Translations under genes and position numbers: made by a program
Shown: piece by piece, positions 12,201 to 23,749 of the stretch
Position numbering within the stretch: the first letter of the stretch is position 1
Layout: every line of letters starts with the position of its first letter
Notes under the pieces: model-generated
What the model was told of the DNA's origin: nothing
What the model saw: only the letters and a program-made list of their open reading frames with translations
Databases searched by the model: none
NCBI RefSeq assembly: GCF_040958095.1
Contig: NC_091219.1
Span: forward strand, 26,842,023 to 26,906,022
DNA length: 64,000 nucleotides
Direction of reading: 5' to 3'
From: Procambarus clarkii
Lineage: Eukaryota > Arthropoda > Malacostraca > Decapoda > Cambaridae

Positions 12201-15200
12201 AGGCTCCAAGTACATGAGGCGAGTGAAATGTTACATCTATGGTAGTATGAGCTGCCTCGAATATGTCAATAGTTCTCTTGTTTTAGCAGGTAATGTAGCA
12301 CGATTGTCCATGTGCTCAGCTCAAATTTGAGGGACCCAGGTTCAATCCCCGGGCAGACATGAACAATTGAGCAGCTGCTTTGTTTACTTTTCTTTCTTTC
12401 AGGAGGATACTTTCAGGAGCGTATGCGACGCTTTCTAACTTCAGACTCGCTTTTAACTACACTGATGGCGAAATACACTGTTTATAACTTTTGAGACCAA
12501 AATTGGAATATGTCGCAGTTGTATGGTGACTATATCTCAAGACGCACATCAGTAAACTGGAAAAGGTGCAGCAGTATGTTATAAATTGCCTTTCATAACT
12601 GAAAAAACAAGAATTATGAAGAGAGGCTATAGGTGCTAAATATGCAAAAGCTAGAAGATGGAAGAAAAAGAGGCAATATGATCACCACTCACAAAATAAT
12701 AACAGGAACTGACCGAATTCCTGAAACTGCCAACCTCAAGAACAAGAGGTCACAGATTCAAGCTAAAGAAATAACAAAATATTAGGAAGTTTTCTTTTGC
12801 AAACAAGAGTGGTAGATGGCTGGAACAAGTTAAGGTGGTGGATGCAACTTCACCATCCAAGGTAAACAAAACCAGTGTTTCATCCTCATCACTATTTCTT
12901 CCTTGTAGAACTACATGATGACTCACAAAAAACATTTGGCTTTGATGATAGTATTCTATAATATTCACAATATACTGAAACATATAAACAAATTATATAT
13001 ATATGTATATATATACCTGAAAACCACCCATGGGAAGGGGTATGTGTTGTCAACATGATGAGGAGGAAGTGTGAGAGGAGGAATGTTGTGCTGCAAGGCT
13101 TCACACAGGATAGAGTCAAATGCAACGTAGGGTCGAGCTATGTGCTTCTCTTGCCACATGTCTGAACGTAACTTGCAGATCTACAGGATAAGAGTGGTTG
13201 TATTCTGTTATTTTTCATACGTAAAAATAATAAGATATTAATAGTAAATTTTATCCTTCATACAGACTCTAGAATAAAAAATATTTAATTTTACTTTAAC
13301 TTATTTGCATTCTTAAAATACTATACTGTATTAGATTTAATCCTAATCCTTATGATGTACTAACTGAATGACAAACTCATTACGTCAAACTGGTAATGCT
13401 AGATAACTCAACTTTGGCACTTTAAATTATCGTTTTCTAAATACCAGCAGCATACAATGCACACAATAGCCACCCTCCACCCACTCTAAACAAATACAAT
13501 AAAATAAGTTACAAATACGTAGTATACTTATATACATCTTATTAAACATTTATGATATTTTACAAATAATTATCATTACCTTTTTTCCTCTATCAAGGGT
13601 TGGGGAGAAATCAGCCCAGAGAAAAATGGGAAACATTTTATCACACATGCTATAAAATATCATGACTAAACAATCACCAACACACAGTAGCAACCCACTA
13701 AACAAAGAAAAAAAATCATACCTGGGCCCATAAACAATCTAAGTACTCTTCTTGTGGATGAGGTCGGTCTGAACGCCACACCCTGAGGCCGGGGACATGC
13801 TTGCGACTGCGTTTTCTAACATAGATCTCAATGTGCTTTAATAAGCGTTCTAGATCTTGTTCTTTCTTTTCATATAACTCCCGCCCAACCCATGGCAGAC
13901 AGCTCAGTACAGCATACACATATGTATCACTACGGACTGAAGAGAAAAAGGGATGAGATAATTCTCCTCACTCTAAAACACATGTAGTGTTTTAAGAACT
14001 ATAGGTAAAAATGCATGCAAGCAAACAAAAGCATACAGGCAATGAAACAGATCCTATACATCCTTATACAGAATGTTTGTATTTTTTCAAATTGTGTATC
14101 AATTAAGTTTCCTACCTTGGGGAGAGTTGTCATCTCGTGCTGTGTCCAAGAAAGTGTGTAGCAGCTGCAGAAGTGAGTTGGTGGATATGACGTGACAGTT
14201 GACCAGGTCAGAGAAGAATCGCAGTACATACCGAGCTGTTTTCCACATACAAGCTTTCAGAGCTTCTTTTAGCTTTCGTGCCATCATATCTACAAACTAA
14301 AAGAAACCATTTGGTTAAAACACAATTTTGTTACAAATGTGGCAATGTAATTAACCCCATAAGAGTAAGGTTATTGTCACAATTCCGGGGTAATGCGATT
14401 GATCATCATATGTTGATTTTAGTTATTACCCGGTTTTTATACAATGATGTAAATACAGTATAGTTATAATACATCTATATGGATGTAATGGAGTTAACAT
14501 AAATCCATTAAAAAATTATATAACTTTTAATTGCTTACTGTCAATAAGGCTATTGTGTACCACAAGACTTTCATTTACAGTATTGTCACAATTTGATATT
14601 TCCAGCTGTTTTTTTTAATCTATTTCTAGACAACATTACCAGACAGAATAGGAGTAAAGGAGTGGGCTGCTTTGAGTTAAGCCTGAAACTCAAAACAAGT
14701 GTCTTGCAACTTACTGACTTGGTTATGTTAGGTCAGGTTTGACTAAATTTCTGTTAGTTCTGAATTAAAACTTTTTTTAATCATTTGTAATGTAATGAAA
14801 GTTGTATCATTCTACAAGAAAATGTACTTGAAAAAATATAATATTTCAAGAAAATTTGGTTTCTTAGGCAACTTGACCTATTATGTACAACATTACATTT
14901 ATTTACTTTGTGTGAGTGAAGGCAGGGACACCTGTGATGATAGCCACATTTTAGGAATTAAAATAAAATGAACATATATAAATATAAATAGCAAAACATT
15001 ATTTACCTCTCCACCAAAGTTGTAGTTCTTAGCATTTAAAAGGCCAACCAGAGTAGTGTATATGGTAGTCTTCTCTGGCATCTTAACAGCACAATCACTA
15101 AGAATCTTGAGAATCTTGCTCTTATAATTATTGATGTCAGCCTCCAGAACACTTGCCAAACCTTCCAGATTGCTCTCCAGGGATGATGTACTCTAAGGAT

Positions 15201-17658
15201 AACAACATTAACATGAAATGCATCTTCAACCGTCACATGTCCATGCTGGGTATTATAAAACACAAGCTTCTTTCCAAATAATTCAATGATCTAATACATT
15301 CAGTAAAAATTATTGGGCAACCATCACAAATTATTGTACAGTACATTAATAAATAAAGTACTGTATCACAATACAGTAATTAGCAAAAAGGTTTCACAAT
15401 ACAGAAATTTACTACTTACTCTGTCCATCACACTTTCAACACATACTGCAACAGATATGGTGATTACACAAGACTACAATCGTGAAGAATATCTTAGTTA
15501 CCTGTTTCTGCATACATTTTATCAGGTGCATATATAGTCCAAGGGCCATGCTGAGGTTTACCCATCTACTGATTAATATTAATACATACTACGTACCGTA
15601 ATTGAAAACCCATCCCAACATTACAACTCGTGCAAGAGAAAGCACGATCTCTTTAGATCCATCATACAAATAATTTGATGAAATTAACTGAAAACAAATT
15701 CTCAATGCAATTAAAAATTTAATTAATGTAATTAAATATATCCCCAATATACTGTGAAAGAAAATATTGTTTCAAGAACAAAAGATCATGCAGTATTCTA
15801 AATTGATATATAGCAGCAGCAAGAGAGACACTCAGTGAAGCACTGCAATCATCATTATAGCCATAAGAAGGGATACCAACTGGTATGTCCCTGTGCATTA
15901 CGTAACGAGACTAATGCACAAACAACCATGCACAAACTCTAGCATGGCATGTAGGAATATGACTAGGGACAAACCATCTTTATGATCATCTACTGAGATG
16001 CAGAACTTATATTTTATTACACTGTATTGTATTAATAACTGACCTTTTCTCCTACACGAATAATTAAGGACTCAAGACGATCCTCAATCTCTACAGCATC
16101 AGTACGCCGCCTCTTCCGATCACGACCCGAGTCTGTGCACACACAATATAAGAAATGGTAAATGAATTTAAAGTAATAACTGCAGTATACTAAATATTCA
16201 ATAAAATGACAAGGTCATAAACATTTAAAAACTATTCAGCACTACAACAGAAAAGCAAATACAGTGGTATACCTGTACGTGCAGGTCATCAACTAAACAT
16301 TTGTATACTAAACTATTACAATCCGTGCAGCTGTCCAGGATGGGATAAAGGAAGCCTTTGTATGGTCTTTGATAATAACAAAATGTTGTCAATCCACACC
16401 ATCAAATTTCTTAATGACAGTAAAGTTTTTAAAAAGGTGGCACGTGAGTACAGTATAATGAAATGTCCATTTAGATTGGCAAAAAATTGCAATTTAAATT
16501 TTGTGTTTACGTAAGTATAGTACATATACACAATTTTATAAAGTTGCCAATTAATATTATGTGAGTAATTACAATTTAACAAAAAAATGTACTCATGTAT
16601 ATTCAACAATTTTAGATTTATGATTCTTGCTTCTATTTCATTTCAGGTATGTGCTGTTTTGATTTGTTAAATTTATATGATTATGAGTAAATTAACATAA
16701 GAAATATGCTGCACAAAGAAATCACATTAATGTAATGTATCAGAGAATATCAGTAGAAGCCATAAAGAACTGGACTTACATGATGAGTACTCCCATGTGC
16801 AGGTTCATAGATCAAAACATCACTTTCCAGAGGAACAAACTGAACATGTGGTGGAAAATGAGGAGGAATTATTCTCAAATGGAGAAAGAGGAAATGGAAA
16901 AATTTCTCCAAGCCTGAAAGAAGTACCTATCAACCTGGAAACGAAAACCCATGAAGAAGAATGTGAAAACCAGGACCCCTCAAGCCATGCCTTCTGAAGA
17001 GCCCCATTCATCATCAGATAAAAAAAAAGGGACCAGATGATGAGTCCGGCCAAGAAAAAAAAAAAAAAATCATCTCAGATCAAGTGACAAGAGCTCACTC
17101 CAAGGACACCTAATATCTATATCTCTCTATTGGCCATAAGTGCCAATTTTACCTAGTCTAAAGTAAGAGTGTAGCTGGGAGAGGCCTCCACCACGACACA
17201 GAACTGCCTACCCACACCTGCTGCTTGGACAGCAGGTGTGGTAGGCAGCCCACTCCCACTTCCCAAGACAAAAATCTGTCGCTGTTAACTGGGCCCTGAT
17301 CTGCCGTCCTCCTCCTTCCCATTGCCCATACCAACACCACATCTGAGCTGAGGCAAAAATGCTTGCCACTCCATACTGACATTTCTGCTTGGACTCAAAA
17401 CACCCAACCCCCCACTCCTCCCATTGGGTCAAAATACCCACCACCCACAAATGGAGCCCAAACAACCCGTCGCCACCAGAAGAGAAGTCAATAATTATGG
17501 AAAGAAGGCAGGAAGCCGGGGAGGCCAAGCAAAGTTCCCAGTACCATACCCTCAAACACCGCTTCTCACACCCACCTCTCGACCAGCCCGCGCATCACAG
17601 CATTACTCTGACACTTCTTACCGTAATCGGACATTTCGTCGAACTTGCGGCGACTCAT
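3252..17658 (-). CDS. NCBP1: Nuclear cap-binding protein subunit 1 (CBP80), 16 coding exons
   Basis: Large subunit of the nuclear cap-binding complex; with CBP20 it holds the m7G cap of Pol II transcripts and links it to splicing, export and decay. Coding exons, 5' to 3': 17658-17622, 16132-16044, 15192-15007, 14296-14116, 13936-13722, 13180-13017, 11988-11863, 11005-10834, 10330-10263, 9948-9811, 8698-8595, 7470-7238, 6570-6380, 5787-5550, 4968-4855, 3365-3252. Every phase matches; they total 2370 nt, giving 789 residues, about the size of human CBP80 (790). Start [13 protein letters not shown]; basic NLS-like RKRRR near residue 20; diagnostic segments include [15 protein letters not shown]-type (here [15 protein letters not shown]), [32 protein letters not shown] and [15 protein letters not shown]. 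Three MIF4G-like helical domains are expected. An acidic Ser/Asp linker lies at about residues 669-681. Introns carry hairpins and old repeats. Confidence 0.97.
5548..5552 (-). other. NCBP1: GC-AG intron donor in NCBP1 (after coding exon 14)
   Basis: Read on the minus strand, exon 14 ends in ...TTT CAG and the intron begins GCATGT, not GT. Joining this CAG to the next exon (CGC TTT ATC at 4968) keeps the conserved reading [20 protein letters not shown], as in the human protein. The nearest GT would break the frame. GC-AG introns are a known minor class spliced by the major spliceosome, and a CAG before GC is typical. Confidence 0.85.
7750..7774. repeat. Perfect 10-bp hairpin in an NCBP1 intron
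   Basis: GCTGCTCACA at 7750-7759 pairs exactly with TGTGAGCAGC at 7765-7774 across a 5-nt loop. It sits 12 bp before a much larger inverted repeat, and both lie in the intron between exons 7470-7238 and 8698-8595. Confidence 0.8.
7786..7860. repeat. Near-perfect 75-bp hairpin in an NCBP1 intron
   Basis: The two halves (about 7786-7821 and 7825-7860) are reverse complements with a single mismatch and almost no loop. A transcript of either strand would form a ~36-bp stem. The NCBP1 pre-mRNA would contain it. It could be a recent foldback insertion, a snap-back duplication or a small-RNA precursor; the sequence does not decide between these. Confidence 0.85.
10364..10460 (-). repeat. Diverged copy of the hammerhead-like repeat family
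   Basis: GGTCACAATAACATGGCTGG near 10368 corresponds to the inverted end GTCACAATAACGTGGCTGAA seen at 59783-59805. It is followed, at a similar distance, by GAAACCCGTCC, which resembles the reverse complement of the GGACGGACCGAAAC core. It is an old, degraded copy in an NCBP1 intron. Confidence 0.4.
11113..11153. repeat. Perfect 20-bp inverted repeat with 1-nt loop
   Basis: TGCCATTAAATTTGGCAGCT (11113-11132) and its exact reverse complement (11134-11153) are separated by one base. It lies in the NCBP1 intron between exons 11988-11863 and 11005-10834. Short pieces of one arm (ATTTAATGGCATTAT) repeat just downstream to about 11195. Confidence 0.85.
12145..12370 (+). repeat. Two tRNA-like SINE remnants
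   Basis: At about 12145-12225 a tRNA-like segment carries TAGTGCAATTGA and the B-box-like GGTGTTCGAGGCTCC. A second at about 12285-12360 carries the B-box-like CAGGTTCAATCCCCGGGC. Both lie in the NCBP1 intron between exons 13180-13017 and 11988-11863. Confidence 0.5.
12420..12870 (+). mobile_element. Degenerate non-LTR retrotransposon 3' end
   Basis: Broken plus-strand frames read like the end of a LINE reverse transcriptase polyprotein: a piece resembling [18 protein letters not shown], then [13 protein letters not shown] and a WWMAGTS-type end. The same module is much better kept at 31861-32181 and 45648-45896. Several frameshifts and stops make it a fossil. It lies in an NCBP1 intron. Confidence 0.6.
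14700..14890 (+). repeat. Diverged copy of the telomere-like foldback element
   Basis: GGTTATGTTAGGTCAGG is followed by AT-rich sequence, then TAATGAAAGTTGTATCATT and AAAATTTGGTTTCTTAGGC. These match, in order, pieces of the right half of the 50326-50718 foldback element. It is old, inside the NCBP1 intron between exons 15192-15007 and 14296-14116. Confidence 0.5.
17204..17248. repeat. 19-20-bp hairpin in NCBP1 intron 1
   Basis: CTGCCTACCCACACCTGCTG (17204-17223) pairs with CAGCAGGTGTGGTAGGCAG (17230-17248), with one unpaired base and a 6-nt loop. Confidence 0.8.
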
Positions 17659-17766
17659 TTTGTGTAGTATATGTGTGGCGAGAGCGGTAAGTAAGGGCGT
17701 CAGCTGCCAGGTCCTCGCCTCCTCCAGCCACACCGACCCGTCGATGTTGTTTCTCCGCCGGGCCTA
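17659..17766 (-). promoter_or_regulatory. Probable 5' UTR / promoter-proximal region of NCBP1
   Basis: The roughly 100 bp upstream of the NCBP1 start codon are clearly more GC-rich than the AT-rich surroundings, and the sequence returns to AT-rich beyond about 17770. I see no TATA box at a convincing distance. The extent of the 5' UTR cannot be fixed from sequence alone. Confidence 0.4.
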
Positions 17767-17769
17767 AAC

Positions 17770-18103
17770 TTATTTATACTCCCATACATCTCACCTCTCA
17801 CCTCTTGAAACATACACCATTTTCTTTATTGTCAACCAAAATATAACTCAAAATATATTTCCTGAGCTTTTAACTATTATAGTTAATTACTTTAAAATGG
17901 TCAATAAATAGTACGAGCTTAAAATGTTTGCTCTACTCTTTGGAGACAAATTGGGGCAATTATTTATACGAAACTAAATCGTTATTTTTTAATTAATATC
18001 GGTATTAAAAATTAAAAACAATTAACTAAATGTATAATGATAAGGCTGGACGCTGGAGGAGCGTCGACTTCCCGGAGGTTCAGCGACGCTCTCATGCGCA
18101 GAC
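17770..18103. other. Intergenic AT-rich sequence
   Basis: No ORF or RNA gene is recognisable between the NCBP1 5' region and the (TTTA)n tract. Confidence 0.5.

Positions 18104-18186
<83 letters not shown>
18104..18186. repeat. (TTTA)n microsatellite
   Basis: About 20 uninterrupted TTTA units. It abuts the 3' end of a dispersed repeat (18190-18290), where such A/T-rich tails are usual for retroposons. Confidence 0.95.
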
Positions 18187-18300
18187 TATATACAAGAAGG
18201 TACAGTGGGATTGTGAGGATACATAGTATAGTAATTATAATCTTGTAAAGCCAATAGTACGCGTAGCGTTTCGGGCAGAAAAATTTCTGCCCGAAATTCG
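18187..18300 (-). repeat. 3' tail of a dispersed retroposon family (GAAACGCT tail)
   Basis: Contains, on the minus strand, CCCGAAACGCTACGCGTACT followed by TTGGCTTTACAAG. The same tail occurs at 23200-23290, 46755-46855 and 60812-60870 (minus) and 48268-48395 and 23690-23745 (plus). At 23690 it forms the end of a complete tRNA-derived SINE. Confidence 0.75.
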
Positions 18301-18371
18301 CCCAAGTCACAACCGTTCGGAAAACGTTGGTTGTACGAACATGGGGCACTGCATTAATTTTATTAGTATAT

Positions 18372-18675
18372 AGACTCATGGGGTGTTGCATTATTAGTAT
18401 ACTGACTCATGGAGGCACTGCATTATTAGTATACTGACTCATGGGGCAATGCATTATTAGTATACTGACTCATGGGGCAATGCATTATTAGTATACTGAC
18501 TCATGGGGCACTGTATTATTAGTATACTGACTCATGGGGCACTGTATTATTAGTATACTGACTCATGGGGCACTGTATTATTAGTATACAGACTCATGGG
18601 GCACTGTATTATTAGTATACTGACTCATGGGGCACTGTATTATTAGTATACAGACTCATGGGGCACTGTATTATT
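18372..18675. repeat. Minisatellite, 31-bp unit, about 10 copies
   Basis: The unit is ACTGACTCATGGGGCACTGT followed by ATTATTAGTAT, in tandem. Variants alternate AATGC / ACTGT / ACTGC within the unit, and copies closest to each other are most alike. Confidence 0.95.
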
Positions 18676-18689
18676 ATTTTTTTGTGCCT

Positions 18690-18955
18690 CGGGTGAAATA
18701 AAACACCATAGGCGACATAACTTTTTATTAATTTTAAATATTAATAATACAATATTTGCAATTGCAAATAGCATAGAATTGATGCAACTGCAGTTGCTAA
18801 TAATTTTCAACTGAAGCTGCTGGAATTTTTTGCAGCTTAGCGGTTGCTAGTAAGTTGCAACTGCAGTTCCTAGAATTTTGCAACTGCGAGTTGTAGCTAA
18901 TGATGTGCATGTGCAGGGATACATGTTAAGTAACCTTAATAACTGAATCTGAAGA
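18690..18955 (+). repeat. Dispersed repeat with TTGCAACTG motifs, copy 1
   Basis: Shares its order of words with 44475-44705: AACACCATA-GCGA-ATAACTT, AATATTAATAATAC, several TTGCAACTGAAGCTGCTA-like submotifs, GCGGTTGCTAGTAAGTTGCA, TGTGCATGTGCAGG and CCTTAATAACT. No ORF. The internal motif TGCAACTGCAGTTGC is nearly palindromic. Confidence 0.75.
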
Positions 18956-19084
18956 TGAGGTCTGCATGCTTGGATGCAATAATGCAAGTGGGGTTGTTTA
19001 CTGCACTTGTTATGCAACATTAAGTGAATGATGGGTTCTGACTCCAAGGTCATTTTGTTCGTCTATCTGCTGTAAGGTAGCTTA

Positions 19085-19395
19085 GTTTAGTTCATTTATT
19101 ATGCATCCCATACCCATCTTGTGGGCGGTAGTGGAAAGGGTTACAGAGACACATAATGGGCTCAGGGACTGAACTCAAAATTCATTTAGCTAAGCAAGTT
19201 ACAATCTTGAGGAGCTAGTTACAAAATTCAATACACATCGTCACATCATCAATGGGTTCGAGATCGACTACAAGTACAGTATCTAAATTAAGTTATTGGC
19301 ATATGTAGAGAGCTAGAGTCACAACTGATATGTTTGTCCTGCACACCGCCCCCCCATCCAGTGGGCAGTGATGGATAGGTTACAATCACTCAGTT
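19085..19395 (-). repeat. Dispersed repeat bearing the CCCACAAGATGGGTATGG motif
   Basis: Read on the minus strand it contains GCCCATTATG, a CTGTAACC run, CCGCCCACAAGATGGGTATG and TGCATAATAAATGAAC. The same order appears on the plus strand at 33795-33910. The motif reappears in several minisatellites of this window. Confidence 0.65.
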
Positions 19396-19396
19396 A

Positions 19397-20830
19397 CTAC
19401 CTACAGTTAGCAAACTGGGGATATTTGGCTAAGATTTCTGGTGGCAGATCATTTTCAATTAAATATTTACACATGTAGGATAGTGCTGTCAATTTGGTAG
19501 TTGTGACGGGGATTGTTATGCCCCACATGCAAGGTCTTGCATTTATCGACATTAAAAAGCATTTGCCAGTCATCTGACCATTTGTGGAGTTCATGTAGAT
19601 CTCTTTATAAGGTCTCAATGTCACTTTCACTTCCCACTTAACCATAGATCTTAGTGTCATCAGCAAATTTTATGATGTGGTTTGTAATAATCTCATCTAT
19701 GTCATTGATGTATATTACAAAAAGGGTTGGCCCCAAAATGGACCCCTGTGGCACCCCCACTTAGCACATTTCTCCAGTCAGATTCATTCCCATTTAGCAC
19801 GACCCTTTGTTTTCTACGTTTTAACCATTGTTTTATCCATTTCAGTATTCTCCCATTTATTTCGTGTGCCTATAATTTCCTTGCCAGTCTCTCATGTGGT
19901 ACCTTGTCAAAAGCTTTAACAAAGTCCATGGAAGCTACATTTACAGGAAGTCCTTCGTCTGAATAGCCGGTTACCGTTCCCAGAAATGTGAGCAAGTTAG
20001 TAAGACAGGATCTATTTTGAACAAACCCATGTTATGTTGATTATACAAGATGTGAGATTTACTCTGTGAGATGTTGTATGATTCCCTCCCTTAGGATTCT
20101 CTCCATGAGCTTGCAGATGTGCGATGTCAAGCTGACTGGACGGTAATTTTCTACCAAGCTCTTTCTGTTTTTTCGAAAGTAGGGGAAACATTTGCATATT
20201 TCTAATCCAGGGGTCACTATCCCTTGGTCCAGAGTTTCCGAAAAAGAGTTTCAGTGGTATGCATAATGCATTTGCCAGTTCCTTTGCGACTTTTGATTGA
20301 AATCCATCACACCAGAGGCTTTTGAGTTTTTTAGTTTTTCAATACTCTTCGTGATTGTGTCGCATGTAATGGGTATATCCTTAATTCATTCTCTACCTCC
20401 TTCAAAAATTTGTGTGGGTGATGGGATATCGTTCAATCTTCCTAGTGTGAACACTGATGTAAAGTATTCATTCAGAGTGTTTGCTGCCCCTTTTATCATC
20501 CAATATAACTTGGTTAGTCTCATCTTTTGGGGTCTTACAAAGTCCTTTGTTTTGGTTTTAGTTCGTATACAAGTATATAAAGATTTTGGATCTTCCTTTA
20601 TGTTTTAGGCAAGTTTTCTTTCATAGAATCTTTTGGTTAATCTGATTTCCTGGGTAGCTGAGTTTAATGCCCTTTCATATATCTCATAATCCATGATGTT
20701 CATTATGGATTTATACCGTCTCCAGAGGTTCCGTTTAGTTATTAGCGCTCTTTTTACTACCAGTATCTTCCATCTTGTTCCCTTTCTTTCTTTCTTCTTT
20801 TGGGATGACATCCCAAACATCTCATAACAT
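19397..20830 (-). mobile_element. Non-LTR retrotransposon reverse transcriptase, degenerate
   Basis: Minus-strand frames, broken by stops and frameshifts, give reverse transcriptase hallmarks in the right order: a DFVKAFDKVPHERL-like block (about 19930-19890), a Gly-Val/Ala-x-x-Gly-x-x-x-Gly-Pro block (about 19740), and [10 protein letters not shown] (FADD, about 19670-19640), followed by DWQMLFNVDKCKTLHVG-like sequence. Upstream (20605-20820) is the basic connecting region before the RT. It resembles the CR1/jockey type found in arthropods. Not functional. Confidence 0.85.
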
Positions 20831-20844
20831 CCATTATAATCAAC

Positions 20845-21690
20845 ATTATTAATGCAAAGAGCAAAAGTTTCAGAGTCTCATTTGTATGGATACCATCTCA
20901 CACAGGTGTTGTCCTGCATGATGGCACAGACATTAAGTCAGCTAAATCTGCATGTGATAAGCCTGAAATTGAGTTGGATATGGGCATTTCAAACTCTGCT
21001 GTAAAAAACACAATATCTCAAAAAATTAGGAAAGTCATAAAAGCAATTACTGACACACACAAAGGCCAGAAAGCACGAGTATCAACAGCTATGACATATT
21101 TAGAACAGAGAATTATATGTACGGGCAGCATAAAACATCCACTAGACAGTGTGACATTGTAATTGCTAGAACTAGGCTGGGATATCGATATCTATGGCAG
21201 CTAGGTGGCTGCAGGTAATGAATCTCCCAAAGGTGAGCATTCTAATTTTAAACTATATGAACAAGAGCTGGGACATACTCACCAACACTATATCTGTGAT
21301 TGCCCTGTTATAAGTGACTTCAATGATATGAGGTACTTTGAGCTCTGTAATTACTTCATACACTCGGGAATATTGGAAGATATTCTTGTGCTGTACCCAG
21401 ATTTTGCTAGTGGAGGCTAATAGATCAGCCTTACACTTCATATGTTCTCTCCTGATTTTTTACTCAGAGTTGATTTGTTTTTGTATTGAGGCTGGTATAT
21501 TCTCCCCTGACTTCATGTTTGACTAACCATTCTGTGAGATGGGAATGTTAGATGAACTTATAGCTAGTTTTTTATCTACACTGTGTAATCTTTCATATAG
21601 AATAGCGTAACAGCACATTGCTGTGTATACCTAAGTTTGTTAATAAAAAACCCAATCCATTGTACCGTCTTGCAAATAAATTATTATTAT
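20845..21690 (+). mobile_element. Second non-LTR retrotransposon remnant with RNase H-like end, plus strand
   Basis: A plus-strand frame starts FVWIPSHTG, the WxPSHxGxxxN-type signature of the RNase H domain carried by I-type LINEs. After two stops it continues into ELGHTHQHYICDCPVISDF, the Cys/His end module (HxxxxCxxC type) of such elements, and ends LYPDFASGG. An ATT/TTA-rich tail follows (21640-21690). It is head-to-head with the RT remnant on the minus strand, so these are two separate insertions. Confidence 0.7.
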
Positions 21691-21829
21691 AAAGCTATGA
21701 CTGGTCTGGAGGTGTCGTAGCGCGAGGTGGTGTTCTTAGTAAGATCGACTTTCTTAAACGTCTTCCTGTCCCAACATAACTGCCACGACTGGTGGTAAGA
21801 ACGACAACTTTCTTAAGTACTTGCGTAAC

Positions 21830-21925
21830 CGCTTCATGAATCTGGCATAGTTGACTGACGGTTCCAAGGCGGGACCAAAGAGCCGAAGCTCACCCTCCCC
21901 CTGCAAGCACAATTAGGTGAACACA
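21830..21925 (+). repeat. Isolated LINE/SINE 3' tail (GCGGGACCAAAGAGC family)
   Basis: GGCGGGACCAAAGAGCC ... CCTGCAAGCACAATTAGGTG. The same tail closes the LINE at about 45925-45965 and the tRNA-derived SINE at about 44015-44072. Confidence 0.65.
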
Positions 21926-21929
21926 TTTA

Positions 21930-23195
21930 CATAAATATAAATATGAGTACATTTACATTAATTCAATAGTTATCAGACATATGACGGAACTATTATATGG
22001 TCCTTTTTCTCATATAAAGAAACTAGGATTCAAGTAATATATTGGCTAGGGAGAGAGGAGTGTAAGATACATAAAGGAGTGTGTTCAATGGGATTATTTT
22101 AACTGTCAGGAAGCCAAAATAAAACACATAATTAAATGTCTCCAAAGGGCGCGGGACTCGCCCCGGCGAGCAGCACCGCCTTACAACACTTATAACATTC
22201 CACCACCACCAACATTCTCCAAATAAAAATATACAAATACATACAATTACAAACTTGATCAATGCATATAAAATAACTATTTCGTCACAAGACACAACAT
22301 AAGAGACACAAGGCGAGCGTGGAACGACTGCCACAGGTCCTTACAGTTTCCGTTGTTCCAAGACGGTGATTTAGGAGCCTCAGTGTGAGCCTAGTGTGAG
22401 GCGGCGCCTGACCCTCACTCTAGCTGTGCTGCCAGGTCAGTCACTGTCTTGGGGGGTCAGTCACACTCCTGTGGAGGGGCAGGTACACTCTATTAGTGTT
22501 GTGGGGGTGTATGGTGAACATTCTTCAGGGCGTTGCTATGTGGGACAGGTGGAAGGGTGAGTGTATGAGTGTGTGACTGTATGAGGCTAGTATTAAACTC
22601 ACACTATACTTCACACATTGTATATATTGCAATGACATCAAATTGGCCCCTTTTGCAACTGGTCTTCATAATGTTTATTTAGGGAGAAAAGTACATACAT
22701 GCAAAATGAGCTACACACATAATGTTGAATTTCTAGATACAAGTGCAGTACAGTATATACTATTACTAAAACCACTAATACTCACAGCCATACTAATACT
22801 TATAAGCCATATTATTTGTCCATGCATTTTTTTTTTTTATACTTTTGAGTGGATTATAGGCTAGGCTAGACTAGGTATTTGCACTGTGTAGATTAAGATG
22901 GGGTAAGATAGGTTATTTGCAGATAGAGTTGAAAAAATGGAAAACCTAACTTAAAACCTGTTTATGAAGGGTTTGGTTAGGTCTGAGAAATTCATAGGTA
23001 AACTGTTTGTTGAATAAAATTCCCTATATCTGAGTGAGTCAATGAGTGTAGGAGCGGGAGAGTGAATGAGGATGACAGAGTGACGGGGGTTTCACTTGAC
23101 AGAAGTGCCATTACTATGGGGTTATTGTGATGTTGAAGGTGAGCGTGGGGTAGTGAATGAAAGGTTAGTATGTGTAAGTTTATTTTTTTATTTAA
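21930..23195. other. Intergenic stretch, no gene seen
   Basis: AT-rich with GT-rich patches. A TAGGCTAGGCTAG run at 22857-22880 and nearby GGTTAGG words are diverged telomere-like fragments. No supported ORF. Confidence 0.5.
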
Positions 23196-23484
23196 TTGCA
23201 AGAAGGTACAATGGGTTATGAGAGTACATAACACTGTGTTTTTACATTCTTGCAAAGCCACTAACGCGCATAGTGCTTTGGGCAGGTCCTTAACCTAACA
23301 GATAAAGTAAGAGTATTAATAGGTACATTGTAGCAGAATTTGATTTCAACATAACTACAATATAAATTAAAGTGTTGATTATTCTAAAGTTGCGAGTACT
23401 GTACAAAAATTGGGTGAGTGGGTAGCATCAGATACAGTGAGTGTTTGTGAGTGAGGGAATGACGGGGACACATGGCGTTTATTT

Positions 23485-23745
23485 CCTTGGCAGTCCCCCT
23501 GGTGTAGTGGTAAAGCACATGCCCGGCGCTTCGCAAGCTACTCAAGCCTGGGTTCGTATCCTGGCCGGCGAGGATTGACTGCGCTCCAATCCTTAACTGT
23601 TGTCTTTATTCACCCAAGAGTGAATGGGTCCATGGTTGTTAAACGATTTGCCGGGGTCGTATTCCGGGGAAAAAAATTGAATTAAGGATCTGCCTGAAAC
23701 GCTTTGCGTGCTAGTGGCTTTACAAGAATGTAAGAACTCTTGTAT
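23485..23745 (+). repeat. tRNA-derived SINE, family B, full length
   Basis: Head: CCTGGTGTAGTGGTAAAGCA with the B-box GGGTTCGTATCC, a tRNA-like fold. A body with TCACCCAAGAGTGAATGGGT follows, and the tail is TGAAACGCTTTGCGTGCTAG then TGGCTTTACAAG and a short A/T-rich end. A tail shared with other insertions suggests its amplification used a LINE partner with the same 3' end. Confidence 0.8.
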
Positions 23746-23749
23746 ATAT